A stretch of DNA of 25,458 bases from Candidatus Hydrogenedentota bacterium. Lineage in GTDB: Bacteria > Hydrogenedentota > Hydrogenedentia > Hydrogenedentales > CAITNO01. Shown here in pieces: positions 7,205 through 16,300 of the stretch. The stretch lies in assembly GCA_903822375.1 (NCBI GenBank), contig CAIJOU010000151.1, forward strand, positions 1 to 25,458, given 5' to 3'. The position numbers and the translations under genes are program-made. Numbering within the stretch: position 1 is the first letter of the stretch; each line of letters opens with the position of its first letter. The notes below the pieces were generated by a model. It made no database searches and had not been told where the DNA came from. It worked only from the letters and a program-made list of their open reading frames with translations.

Positions 7205-9793
7205 CTAGTCCCGGTCCACGCGGGCATTGCCCTGGGCCCGCGCCAGTTTGGGGTAGGGCGTGTCATACCCCTTGGTGGAGTGCCAGAGAATCCGGTTCAG
7301 CGTGTCCTCGTCCGCCTCGTCCACGTCGTCCAGCGGCAGGCGCACCGACCGCTCCGCCCAGTACCGCTGCCTGCCCTCCAGCGAGTTTAGGTTTGGATTC
7401 ATCTCGTCCAGCGGAATCCTGTTGGGACGGGCCGTGTACGGGGTGAGGTCCGCCTTGTCCGTGAACGCGTTGAGCATGGGCGTTGAGGCCATGTCGATTT
7501 GGTTCAGGGGCGCAAGGCCGAGAATCAATTCCATGGTCCGCAGCATGCCCGTCTGGTTGTAGAAGGTGCTGTCCACACAGGCGCGTTTGGTGTGCGGACT
7601 GATGCACAGCGCCACCGTTCGATGACCGTCCACGTGGTCGAGCCCCGCCTGGGGATCATCCTCCACCACAAAGATGGCGGTCTCGGGCCAGAACTTGCTG
7701 TGGCTGATCGCCTCGACCATTTGCCCGAGAGCAAAATCGTTGTCGGCAACACAGGCGCGCGGGGTGGGCATCCCGGGCCGCGTCCCGGCGGTATGATTGG
7801 CCGGAAGCAGCATGATGATGAAATTGGGCAGTTCGCCCTTCGCCTCGTATGCGCGAAATTCCTTCATGAATTCCCGCGTCCGGTACGCGTCGGACACTTT
7901 GAGCGGAAAACCGATGTAGCTGGGGCAAAGATAGGGCTCAAGGGTGTGCAGTTGTGTGGTCGCGCGGACGCCCACTTTGTTCTCACCAGTCAGCAGATCA
8001 TGCTGGATGTCGTCCCATGTGGCGGAGGAAGGGGTGATCTTTGCCGTCACGAACTCCCCATAGTCGCGGAAAGTCAGTCCCTTGGCCAGCACTTCATCCC
8101 AGATGAACCCGTTTGGCGCAAAGGCGAGCGCGTCTTCCCCTTCGTAGGGGTAGCTGCGGGGAAAGCCTCCAAAGCTCTTCTCGAGATAGTCGGCCACATA
8201 ACCTTCATTGCACCACTGGTGACCGTCGGCGCTGAGTACGCCGTTGCAGTAGAAATTGTCGAGCAGCACAAACTGCCGCGCCAGGGCGTGCTGGTTCGGT
8301 GTCACTTCCTCCCCAAACTGGCAGAATTTGGGCTCGCCCCTGCCCTCCGGCATGTCGCCAAAGACCTGGTCGTAGGTGCGGTTCTCTTTGATGATGTAGA
8401 TGACGTGCTTGAACACCGACACCTCGCCCGGACGGCTCGGAACCGGCACAACGCGTTCGGGCACGTTCGCCAGTTGCATCGCTTTGTGAAGCATGGGCAG
8501 GCGCATGTTGGCGCCGACCCGGACGGTGTACCGATCCAGCTCTGCGGCATCCGGCGCGGTGACCAGCGTCACCGAGCCCAGTTGATCGTGCGAGTTGTGC
8601 CCGCCCGGCGCGCCCATGCCATTCTTGCGCTTTTCCTCCTGGTTGGCCTTTTCATAGAGACTTCCCACGCCTTTGACGTTGGCGACGCAGAGCATGGTGT
8701 CCTGCGGGAAACGGCCGCCGCGGGCAAGGGTCACCGCGCCGGGATACCATCCAACCGGTATGAATCCCCTGACGCTTCCCTTGGCGGTGTCAATGACCGC
8801 GATGGCGTTGTTTCCCCCGTTGGCCGCATACAATGTGGCCCCGTCGGGGCTCAGCGCAAGCGCGTTCGGTGCACTGCCGAAGGGCAGTTCCTTCATGGGC
8901 TTCACGTCGAACGCATTGACGCACCCATCCGTGGCGGTGTCGATGACGGAAATGGTGTCGCTGTTGGCGTTGGCCACATAGAGCCGCGACCCGTCGGACG
9001 CCAGAGCCATTGCGCAGGGATGCAGGCCTACCGCAATCTCCCTGACCACACTCTTGCTGTCCAAATCGACCACGGACACCGTTCCCGTTGAGGCCACGCC
9101 TGTCCTGGGATCCACCACGGCGCGGCTCCCAGCGGAGGGACCGGTCACATCATCCTTGCCGGGGCGCCGTCCGCCCCAGTTGGTCACATAGGCCTTTGAA
9201 CCGCGGCACAGCACCGTGTAGGGGGCTATGCCGACGGGGACCTCCGTCTCCACGGTTTTGGTGGAGAGATTGACAATGGCCAGCGAGTTGTTTCGGCTTA
9301 ATGCGACGCAGATGCGCCCCTTTTCTTCGTCCAGAAAGAAACCCCCGGGAGCCGACGCGCCGTTTTGTCCCGGCAGACCTATTTCCTTTTCCTTGGCCCA
9401 TGCAAACATTCCGTCCGGATTGCGTTGCGCAAAATACAGCGTGCTTCCCGATTCGCTGGTCCATACGCCATTTCCATCGCGCGTCCATACGATTCCGCAG
9501 TGACTGTTGCCCCCCTTGGGCAAGGCCAGCGTCTGGCGCGCGGTGCGCGTCTTCATGTCCAGGAAGACAATGTTGCCGACATTCTTCACGGCCAGCAGGG
9601 ATTCATCGGGACTCAGCGCGAGGTCCACGGGCCGGCCCGGAAAGAGAATGGACTCCCCGGCGGGATCGATGATTTGCTGGGTGGCGACGACATAGGCCCC
9701 ATCATCGCCGCGGCCGACCGTGGCCCTGTCCAAAAGGTCTCCCGTGGTGCAGCCGGCAAGCACAAACAGAAGCAATAGAAATGAATGGCGCAT
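7205..9793 (-). CDS. Lipoprotein: YVTN beta-propeller fused to phosphoesterase domain
   Basis: 862 residues from the ATG at 9793. An upstream in-frame ATG at 9808 exists, but AAGGA lies 7 bases before 9793, so the inner start is chosen. The lipobox LAGC near residue 15 predicts membrane anchoring. Residues about 40-400 form a seven-bladed propeller of YVTN/YncE type, with repeats such as LYVANANSDTISVIDTATDG and LYAANGGNNAIAVIDTAKG. From about residue 460 comes a phosphoesterase (acid phosphatase/phospholipase C-like) domain: HVIYIIKENRTYDQVFGD with Asn471, SADGHQWCNEGY, LLPANHTAGTRPGMPTP, VEDDPQAGLDHVDGHR and ISPHTKR. This fusion is known as a bifunctional YncE/alkaline-phosphatase-superfamily arrangement in related phyla. 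It converges with the PHP gene across a 108-bp gap in which no convincing terminator was seen. The substrate is unknown. Confidence 0.88.
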   Translation of the reverse strand: MRHSFLLLLFVLAGCTTGDLLDRATVGRGDDGAYVVATQQIIDPAGESILFPGRPVDLALSPDESLLAVKNVGNIVFLDMKTRTARQTLALPKGGNSHCGIVWTRDGNGVWTSESGSTLYFAQRNPDGMFAWAKEKEIGLPGQNGASAPGGFFLDEEKGRICVALSRNNSLAIVNLSTKTVETEVPVGIAPYTVLCRGSKAYVTNWGGRRPGKDDVTGPSAGSRAVVDPRTGVASTGTVSVVDLDSKSVVREIAVGLHPCAMALASDGSRLYVANANSDTISVIDTATDGCVNAFDVKPMKELPFGSAPNALALSPDGATLYAANGGNNAIAVIDTAKGSVRGFIPVGWYPGAVTLARGGRFPQDTMLCVANVKGVGSLYEKANQEEKRKNGMGAPGGHNSHDQLGSVTLVTAPDAAELDRYTVRVGANMRLPMLHKAMQLANVPERVVPVPSRPGEVSVFKHVIYIIKENRTYDQVFGDMPEGRGEPKFCQFGEEVTPNQHALARQFVLLDNFYCNGVLSADGHQWCNEGYVADYLEKSFGGFPRSYPYEGEDALAFAPNGFIWDEVLAKGLTFRDYGEFVTAKITPSSATWDDIQHDLLTGENKVGVRATTQLHTLEPYLCPSYIGFPLKVSDAYRTREFMKEFRAYEAKGELPNFIIMLLPANHTAGTRPGMPTPRACVADNDFALGQMVEAISHSKFWPETAIFVVEDDPQAGLDHVDGHRTVALCISPHTKRACVDSTFYNQTGMLRTMELILGLAPLNQIDMASTPMLNAFTDKADLTPYTARPNRIPLDEMNPNLNSLEGRQRYWAERSVRLPLDDVDEADEDTLNRILWHSTKGYDTPYPKLARAQGNARVDRD

Positions 9794-10127
9794 TGCAGTG
9801 TCCTTCATCGTTACTCATGGGGGGCCGTTAAACACGCAAAGGCGGCAACGCCGGTTCCCACGAGAATGCGGACCGCCGGGATGCCTGCCGCTGTGTTTAG
9901 CATATGAATCCAGGCCGTGGAAAGCAACGGCTGGGCCTTGGCACGCCAGTCAGCGCCTTCAAGAATGCTGGAATCCCCGGCTACGCCCCCATATCCCCCG
10001 AAATCGGTCTTTCGGTGGAAGGACGTTAATCAGAACCCAAACGCACCCCGGGACAACGCTGTCTCTTCGGGATGTTGAATTCCACCCTGCAAATGCGCCT
10101 GTTGGTCGCCCAACGGTGCGCAGTCCC
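9794..10127. other. Gene-free 334-bp stretch with nested inverted repeats
   Basis: Leader and spacer between the lipoprotein gene and the DUF1080 gene upstream of it, both on the minus strand. It contains the lipoprotein Shine-Dalgarno (9801-9805) and two nested inverted repeats: outer arms 9829-9835 with 9893-9899, inner arms 9842-9847 with 9886-9891. No convincing -35/-10 pair or coding region was found in the rest. Confidence 0.5.
9829..9899 (-). other. Candidate structured leader RNA upstream of the propeller lipoprotein
   Basis: In the minus-strand transcript a 7-bp outer stem (UAAACAC with GUGUUUA) encloses, with 1 and 6 unpaired bases, a 6-bp GCGGCA/UGCCGC stem. It ends about 35 bases before the ATG and about 24 bases before the Shine-Dalgarno. 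No known riboswitch class is recognised; it may be chance in GC-rich DNA. Confidence 0.22.
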
Positions 10128-10826
10128 CTACCGCAGTTCTTTAACCTTGAGGTTGCGGAATTCGATTCGATAGCCCTCGCCTTCGAGTCCCACCAGGCCC
10201 TTCGGATTGCCGCAGTCTTTGACTTCGCACGTGACGGCTCCGTTGACCCACAAGGTCAAACTGCTGCCGCGCGCCGTGATCTTCAACGTGTTCCATTCGC
10301 CCGCGGGTTTCACCCGGCCATCCTTCACTTCCTTCGTGGTGGTGAAGAACTTCTTGCTCCCATCCGCGCCGGGCGTTTCCCCGAAGAGGTAGCCGCCGTT
10401 GCCGTCGCCGAACTGGGCCTGGTGCCAAATGGCACCGTCCTTGGAGTTTCGCGCGTAGGCGCCGCTGTTGTAACCGGTCTTCCCTTCCACCTTGGTGTAG
10501 CGGAACTCGAAGTGAAACACGGCATCGCCGAACTCACGCCCGCACAACAGCATGTCGTGTCCGCCGTCGCCGTCGCAGACGAGCGTTTTTCCGGACTCTT
10601 CCACGTGCCACTGCTGCTTGCCAAGTTCGCCGCCGGGCGGGACCGGCACTCGCGACCAGCCGTTCAGGTCGGCGGGCGGCATCACGTCCACCCAGCCCGA
10701 CGAATCCGCCTCCATCGCGCTCGGCACCGGGGCCGCAGCCGCTACGCCTCCCGTGACGGCCAGCACCAGCCAGGCAAATATCCACCGGGAAAACCCACGA
10801 CGCGCTGTGTTTTGTAGAGTAATCAT
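10128..10826 (-). CDS. DUF1080 / 3-keto-disaccharide hydrolase-like secreted protein
   Basis: 232 residues from the ATG at 10826. The frame is open further upstream, but this ATG begins a signal peptide (hydrophobic WIFAWLVLAVTGGVAAAAP) while the upstream part reads like non-coding. The mature part is a concanavalin-like jelly roll of the DUF1080 family: DLNGWSRV near the start, DMLLCGREFGDAVFHFEFRY, NSGAYARNSKDG, WNTLKITARGSSLTLWVNG and a closing GLEGEGYRIEFRNLKVKEL. Members are annotated as 3-keto-disaccharide hydrolases or sugar-binding domains and are very numerous in Planctomycetes and relatives. It may be co-transcribed with the lipoprotein gene 334 bp downstream, but the gap is long. 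The fold is firm; activity is by family only. Confidence 0.85.
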   Translation of the reverse strand: MITLQNTARRGFSRWIFAWLVLAVTGGVAAAAPVPSAMEADSSGWVDVMPPADLNGWSRVPVPPGGELGKQQWHVEESGKTLVCDGDGGHDMLLCGREFGDAVFHFEFRYTKVEGKTGYNSGAYARNSKDGAIWHQAQFGDGNGGYLFGETPGADGSKKFFTTTKEVKDGRVKPAGEWNTLKITARGSSLTLWVNGAVTCEVKDCGNPKGLVGLEGEGYRIEFRNLKVKELR

Positions 10827-11015
10827 GGCGCATGTTAGCCCGGCGGGTGACTTGATTTCAATGCACGCCCGACCATCTGACCCCGGTATTTCAGCGTGCC
10901 TGCTTGTGGTTGAAAGTCCGCGGGTGGTCCCCGTCAAAAAACCTGGTCTGTGCCGGCTCAAACGTGTGGTTCCCCCGTGACCTGTCATGAATGGCGGGGT
11001 GGGTTCAAAGCGCCG

Positions 11016-11035
11016 GGCCTTTGGTCTTCAAGGCC
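11016..11035. terminator. Weak hairpin downstream of the minus-strand prepilin
   Basis: GGCCTT and AAGGCC arms around an 8-base loop, extendable by two pairs with one bulged G. No T-run follows on either strand, so it is not a classical intrinsic terminator. It lies in the 252-bp gap between the prepilin stop and the DUF1080 start, which otherwise shows nothing recognisable. Confidence 0.2.
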
Positions 11036-11078
11036 GGGTACATGTTTGAAGAATCAAATCTTGTGCCGCCAAAATCCA

Positions 11079-11978
11079 TCATGACGGCGGAATGAGGCTT
11101 TCGATAATGGGGACCAGCACCTCCATTGCCCCTATGTAAGCCTTGGACACCGGCATCTTTTCCCCCGGATAAGTCGCGAACTGCACATGACCATCCATGT
11201 ACAGAACGTTGGCTCCGCCCGGGATGTGATTGTAGTACTTCAACGACGGTGAAATGTGGTCGAACATGACAACAATCTCGGACTGCGCCTTTGCTCCCGC
11301 CCCCGGGTCATTGATGTCGGTGATGAAGAACCGTTCAATCCCTTCCCGGGTGCGGTAAACCGTTCGTTCTTTCTGGTCCGTTCCTGTGAGGGAAGCGTCC
11401 TGGTCAAGCCGCGCGGGCGTAAAATCTGAGGTGGAGACCCCAAGAATGGACATGATCAGCGACGGCATTGTGTCCGCCCCAACAACGCTTTCATCCAGCA
11501 CCCAGCCCAGGTACCAATAGGTGATTCCCGGAAACCTGGGAAGCATCGCCTCGGCGGTTCCGCCCTTGCAGGATGCCCAAAAGGCCCAATGGACCGGCGC
11601 GCCCATTTGGTACTCTTTGGGGTTCAGTCTCACATACGGGTTGCTGGAGGAGGGACACAGCTGCAGGGAGAAGTCGTTGATGTACTCGGGATACATGGCG
11701 GGGGCTTCAGGAGCCAGATAGAACCCGTAGATGCCCGAGCACGGGCCATGGGGATCGTTCCAGCGCCGCAATGCGCCGTTATAGGGAAACTTCCCGCCGG
11801 GTGCCTCGTTGGCGTACATCTTGTAGGCAAGCCCCCACTGCTTCAGGTTGTTGGCGCAGCTTGATCTTCGCGCCGCCTCCCGGGCCCGCGCCAGGGCCGG
11901 CAGCAGGATCGCCGCCAACATCCCTATTATGGCTATCACTACAAGAAGCTCTATCAACGTAAAACCGCTGCGCCGCAT
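11079..11978 (-). CDS. Type II secretion-like prepilin, DUF1559 family (copy 1)
   Basis: 299 residues. The class III-type leader MRRSG is cut before the Phe of FTLIELLVVIAIIG, with the +5 Glu and a single hydrophobic helix. LLPALARAREAARRSSCANNLKQ follows, and a C-terminal NHIPGGANVLYMDGHVQF motif corresponds to the prepilin H-X-DG processing-associated motif of DUF1559 proteins. It would be processed by a PilD-like peptidase and assembled or displayed through a type II/IV-like system; no such machinery is in the window. AAGGAGG lies 5 bases before the ATG. It is divergent from a paralogue at 12300, with a 76-bp stretch of identical DNA. The central region (residues about 55-230) differs strongly between the copies. 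Confidence 0.9.
   Translation of the reverse strand: MRRSGFTLIELLVVIAIIGMLAAILLPALARAREAARRSSCANNLKQWGLAYKMYANEAPGGKFPYNGALRRWNDPHGPCSGIYGFYLAPEAPAMYPEYINDFSLQLCPSSSNPYVRLNPKEYQMGAPVHWAFWASCKGGTAEAMLPRFPGITYWYLGWVLDESVVGADTMPSLIMSILGVSTSDFTPARLDQDASLTGTDQKERTVYRTREGIERFFITDINDPGAGAKAQSEIVVMFDHISPSLKYYNHIPGGANVLYMDGHVQFATYPGEKMPVSKAYIGAMEVLVPIIESLIPPS
11842..11917. repeat. 76-bp inverted repeat, left arm
   Basis: This stretch is the exact reverse complement of 12361-12436. It covers the codons for AAILLPALARAREAARRSSCANNLK in the left prepilin. On both sides the two genes differ at many synonymous sites, including the highly conserved ELLVVIAIIG codons. Confidence 0.95.
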
Positions 11979-12034
11979 CGCTTGCCTCCTTCGATTCGAT
12001 GTCGCCCATCCATCAAAAGAAGAACCGCCCCGTG

Positions 12035-12043
12035 ATTATAGCA
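12035..12043 (-). promoter_or_regulatory. Extended -10 promoter for the minus-strand prepilin
   Basis: On the minus strand the sequence reads TGCTATAAT, a perfect TATAAT preceded by the TG of an extended -10 element. No good -35 is found at the right distance, as expected for extended -10 promoters. The start of transcription would be about 50 bases before the ATG at 11978. Confidence 0.55.
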
Positions 12044-12201
12044 TGGCAGGGTGAAACGCGCCGGCATGGAATTGGCTCCCATGAAACGGTTTGCTTCATT
12101 GAATTCCCCGCCCCTTTTTTCTTGAACTGATGCCGGCCGGGTGGGGCAACGCTCCTGTTTCGCGGCAAGCCTGCCGCGCGGCCGTTTGGTGCGCGGAAGA
12201 T

Positions 12202-12230
12202 TTGACACACAGGCTGCCTGGGGCTACCAT
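12202..12230 (+). promoter_or_regulatory. Sigma70-type promoter for the plus-strand prepilin
   Basis: Perfect TTGACA (12202-12207), 17-bp spacer, TACCAT (12225-12230, four of six matches). It is placed about 70 bases before the ATG at 12300 and upstream of a strong GGAGGAGGG ribosome binding site. Confidence 0.5.
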
Positions 12231-12299
12231 GAGACGGCGCTGTCGTGAGTTTTCTTTTCCGCTGTCCATCCACGCCGGGAGCCTGGAGGAGGGTTCGAG

Positions 12300-13211
12300 A
12301 TGAGAACGAGGGGTTTCACGCTTATCGAACTGCTGGTGGTGATTGCCATCATTGGCATACTGGCGGCGATCCTGCTGCCGGCCCTGGCGCGGGCCCGGGA
12401 GGCGGCGCGAAGATCAAGCTGCGCCAACAACCTGAAACAAATGGGCCTGGTATTCAAGATGTATGCCAATGAGTCGCCGGGGCAAAAGTTTCCGCCCCTC
12501 AAACGGCGGCACAGCACGGGCGGCTATCCGTACAACTGCAACGCGGCCAACAAGTTCATCAATTTCATCTTTGACGGTCCCGCCGTGTTTCCCGAGTACC
12601 TGGCCGACCCCCATGTCTATATCTGCCCTTCGGACCCGGACGGCGAATCATGTTTCGAGTCGAGCTTTCATTTGGGCAGGGACGGCGCATATGATCCGTG
12701 CGGTTTCAACGACGCGTCCTATTCCTACTTTGGCTGGGTGTTCGGTCCGGAACTGTATCTGCTTCCCGGGACGGATGACAACGTCGCGGACCCCGAAAAC
12801 CACATCAACCCCAACTTCCTTACGACATTGCTCATGATCTACACGGGATGCACGGACCCGCAGCGTCCAACCCAGTACAATCCGTCTGATCCTTTCGATC
12901 AGGACCGGGAGATGGCAGGCGAATCACGCAGCATTTGCCGTTTCCGTGAAGGGGTTGAACGGTTCTTTATCACCGACATCAACAACGCCTCTGCATCCGC
13001 CAGATCCCAGAGTGCCCTGCCGGTAATGTGGGACATCTCCGTGGTCGCCCAAAGCCGGGCGGGTCACAACAGTTTCAACCACATCCCCGGCGGCGGCAAT
13101 GTGCTCTACATGGACGGTCATGTCGAGTTCATGAAGTATCCGGACCGGTTTCCCATCAGCCGCTCCTGGGTCGGCCTGTTGAACATGATTGAATCCATGT
13201 CCCGTCCCTGA
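12300..13211 (+). CDS. Type II secretion-like prepilin, DUF1559 family (copy 2)
   Basis: 303 residues. The leader MRTRG is followed by FTLIELLVVIAIIGILAAILLPALARAREAARR, the signature prepilin helix with +5 Glu. SSCANNLKQMGLVFKMYANESPG comes next, and FNHIPGGGNVLYMDGHVEF lies near the C-terminus. A conserved RFREGVERFFITDINN segment matches RTREGIERFFITDIND in copy 1. The start is fixed by GGAGGAGGG 6 bases upstream and by the processing leader. Otherwise the variable middle (residues about 55-210) is poorly related to copy 1, which suggests different surface properties or partners. Codons 22-45 are DNA-identical to copy 1. Confidence 0.9.
   Translation: MRTRGFTLIELLVVIAIIGILAAILLPALARAREAARRSSCANNLKQMGLVFKMYANESPGQKFPPLKRRHSTGGYPYNCNAANKFINFIFDGPAVFPEYLADPHVYICPSDPDGESCFESSFHLGRDGAYDPCGFNDASYSYFGWVFGPELYLLPGTDDNVADPENHINPNFLTTLLMIYTGCTDPQRPTQYNPSDPFDQDREMAGESRSICRFREGVERFFITDINNASASARSQSALPVMWDISVVAQSRAGHNSFNHIPGGGNVLYMDGHVEFMKYPDRFPISRSWVGLLNMIESMSRP
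12361..12436. repeat. 76-bp inverted repeat, right arm
   Basis: Exact reverse complement of 11842-11917, ending within the Lys46 codon of the right prepilin. The arms are 443 bp apart, and the interval carries both start codons and both promoters. Confidence 0.95.
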
Positions 13212-13319
13212 CGCCTGCACTGTCATGGGCACCATGAATCCATCTCGTGAGATCTTTTGCGGCGTGTCACGTGGAATTGGGCCGGGCGTCGGCAGTCCGG
13301 CAAGTGTTGTGGACAGACT

Positions 13320-13324
13320 GGAGG
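13320..13324 (+). promoter_or_regulatory. Ribosome binding site deciding a TTG start
   Basis: GGAGG lies 6 bases before the TTG at 13331, immediately ahead of a well-formed signal peptide. The alternative GTG at 13247 has no comparable site and would add 28 residues before the hydrophobic segment. Confidence 0.65.
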
Positions 13325-13330
13325 CCGGTT

Positions 13331-16300
13331 TTGAGAGTCTTCTTTGTGTTTCTTTGCGCAGGACTGGCTGGGGCGGCCGTGTCCGGCGCGCAACAGGCGG
13401 TTTCGGTCCGGTGCGTGGCCGCAGCGGACGGCGTGACGGGCGAGGCGTGGCGGGCAAAATGGGTATGGGGACCGGTGTCGCCGAACGGTCCCGTGGGCCT
13501 TTTCCGCAAGCAGATTGACGTGCGGCCGGGATTGCGCAGTGCATGGGCGCAATTGAGCGGGGATGACGCCTACGTGTTCTATGTCAACGGGGAGACTGCG
13601 AAGAAGGGCGGGTTCTGGTGGAAACAGACGGGACGCGTGGAGGTGACCGGCCTGCTGCATTCGGGGCAGAACGTGCTTGGTGCGGAGGTGATGAACGCGG
13701 CGGATCCGGGCGGCTGGCTGCTTGAGTTGACGTTGGCGTATGAGGATGGAACCGGGGATGTAATCGCCACGGACAGCTCGTGGCGTTTCTCGGCAACCAA
13801 GAGTCCGGGATGGGCGGGTGCCGGATTTGATGACACCGGCTGGCAGCCGTGTGTGGAGACCGGCTCGCCGCCGGACACCGCGCCGTGGGGATACCTGCCG
13901 CATGAGTCCATGGGAAATCGGGGGCGTGTGGAAGTGGTGTCGCTGTCTGTTCCGGACAATATCGTAGCGGGCACGCCTGTCCGCGGCAGCATCGAGGTGC
14001 GCGCCCTGTCAGGCATCACGGTGGATTCACGCTTGGCGCTGACGATGAAACAGGGACGCAGCGAGATCTTCAGCCGCTCTTGGGAACTGGTTCCCGCACC
14101 GACGCAGTGGCCCACGGGACAACCCGTCCGCATCGAGTTGCCTGACGATGCGCTTTCCCGCTTCTTGCCGCGGGGAACCGTGGAATTGGAGTATCGGCTC
14201 ACGGACGTCGCCGTGGAGAAGAGCGGGACGGGAGAACTGGCGGGCAAGTCGGTGAATGTGACCAATCCGAGGCAGGGCATGACAACGGACGCGGCCGTGA
14301 AACCGCATAATGGAGCGCCCGCCCTGTTCGTTAACGGTCAGCCGGAATTCGCGATGTGGTTCTGGCAGAGAGAGATTCTTGCGCAGGACGCCGTGGCGTT
14401 TCGCGGGGCGGGAGTCGGCGTCTTCACCTTTTGCTGTCCCTCGTACTACCTGCAGCCCGGCTGGATTGGCGAGGATGCGTACGACTACAGCGAGTTTGAC
14501 GGGATAATGCTGCGGCTCTTGGATAAAGATCCCGAGGCATACGCCGTGCCGCGCATTTTCGTGGGGGCTCCGGAGTGGTGGGTCGACAAACACCCCGAAG
14601 AAGCGTGCCGTTTCGCGGATGGTGTCGGGTGGCAGGCGAATGGGTGGGGAGGCACGAAGCATGAGTCCTTTGCCTCGCGCCGGTGGAGGCAGGATGCCGG
14701 GGAGGCACTTCGGCGCTTCGTCCGGCACGTGGTTGAATCGCCTTACAGTGACCGCGTAGTCGGATTTCATGTGGCCAACGGAATCTACGGCGAGTGGCAC
14801 ACATGGAGCGCGACGGATATCCCCGACACGAGCGAGCCGATGCGGCAGGCCCTGGCAGCGTATGTCGGGGGGAAGTACAACGGCGAGGAGCAGGCTTTGC
14901 GCCGTGCATGGGGCGACCCGGCCGTGACGTTCGGGAACGTTGCAGTGCCAACGCTGGCGGAACGTCACGGGGGGGACGCGGGCATGTTTCACGATCCTGC
15001 CAAGTCGAAGAAGGTGGCGGATTACTACGAGTGTCTCCACCGGGAGACGGTGGATGCCATTGACCATTTCTGCGGAATCGTCAAGCGGGAAAGCGAAGGA
15101 CGTCTGTTCACGTGCGTGTTTTACAGTTACGTGCCGGACCTTGACTGGCCGCAGGAGGGGGACCACAGGGCGGCCGCTTTGGCGCACCGGTTCGACAGCG
15201 TGGACATGTTTTCGAGTCCGCACTCGTACATGCGACGGAAGCTTGGCGACGACGGGCTGTTCCGGAACTATCCCGCCGCGCTGGCCCTCCACGGCAAGCT
15301 GTTCATGGATGAGGCGGACGACCGCACCTGCCTGGCCAATGACCCGGCGTTCACGCATGCCACGACCGTTGACCAGTCGATTGCGCTTGTCCGCCGGGAA
15401 TTCGGCAATGCGGTGACGCACGGCACGGGCTTATGGTACATGGACCAGCAGGACGCGTGGTTTCACGATGAGCGGATCATGGCGGAAATTGCCAATCTGA
15501 AACACTGGGGTGATGTGTCGATGAACATGCCGCGCCAGAGCGTGGCCGAAGTGGCCGTGATCTCAGCGTTGGACAGCGAATTCCATCTCTCAGGACGGGA
15601 CGCTGGAAACAACCACGTGACGTACCCGCTCTATGACGGCCAAATTGGCGAACTGTGCCGGAGCGGAGCGCCGTTTGACTGGTTCCTCATTGAGGATCTC
15701 GTTGAGGGGCGCATTCCGCCGCACAGGGTGTATGTGTTCCTGGACGCCTTTAGCCTGACATCGGAACAGCGCAGCGCCATCGACAAACTCAAGGCGGACA
15801 AACACACACTGGTCTGGTTCTACGCACCGGGATTTGTGGCGCCCGACGGTCTGTCCGTTCAGGAAATGGAGCGGCTTACCGGCGTGAAGTTCCGGCAGCT
15901 TGAACACGGATGCCTCAAAATAGGTCTCGACAGGAGCGTCTTTCCAGACGGCCCGGAGTCCTTTGGACCGGCCAAAGAACAGGCGCCCATGTTTGTGCCC
16001 GATGGGGAGGGCGGGACCGTGTGGGGGCATTATGAAGACACGGAGCTCCCGGGACTGGTGGTCAAAGACCGGGACGCGTGGCGCTCGGTGTATGCGGGGG
16101 TGCCGGGCCTTCCGGCAACGGTGCTGCGCCGGATATTCTCCGATTCGGGCGTGCACATCTACTGCGACACCGGGGACAACCTCTCGGCAAACGCAGCCTG
16201 GCTGATGCTGCACGCAGCCTCGTCCGGAGTGAAGACCGTCCGCCTGCCCCAGCCTGCAAGAGTCCACGACATCATTGGCAACAGGCTCCTGGGCGAAAGG

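Larger units (their letters stand above)
11979..12299. other. Divergent intergenic control region between the two prepilins
   Basis: 321 bp with no gene. It holds the minus-strand extended -10 promoter (12035-12043), the plus-strand promoter (12202-12230), and a Shine-Dalgarno for each gene (GCCTCCTT, reverse complement of AAGGAGGC, near 11984-11991; GGAGGAGGG at 12285-12293). It lies inside the interval flanked by the 76-bp inverted repeat. Confidence 0.7.

Noticed and set aside
7499..9091. 530-codon plus-strand ORF
   Set aside because: Antisense to the propeller-phosphoesterase lipoprotein, whose repeats and motifs are unmistakable.
9720..10817. 365-codon plus-strand ORF spanning the gap and the DUF1080 gene
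   Set aside because: Its C-terminal two thirds is the antisense of DUF1080 and the rest covers a non-coding gap; no domain visible.
12361..12436. Inverted repeat as ends of an insertion sequence
   Set aside because: The repeat is inside coding sequence of two paralogues, there is no transposase between the arms and no target duplication.
14027..15421. 464-codon minus-strand ORF
   Set aside because: Antisense shadow of the large glycosidase.
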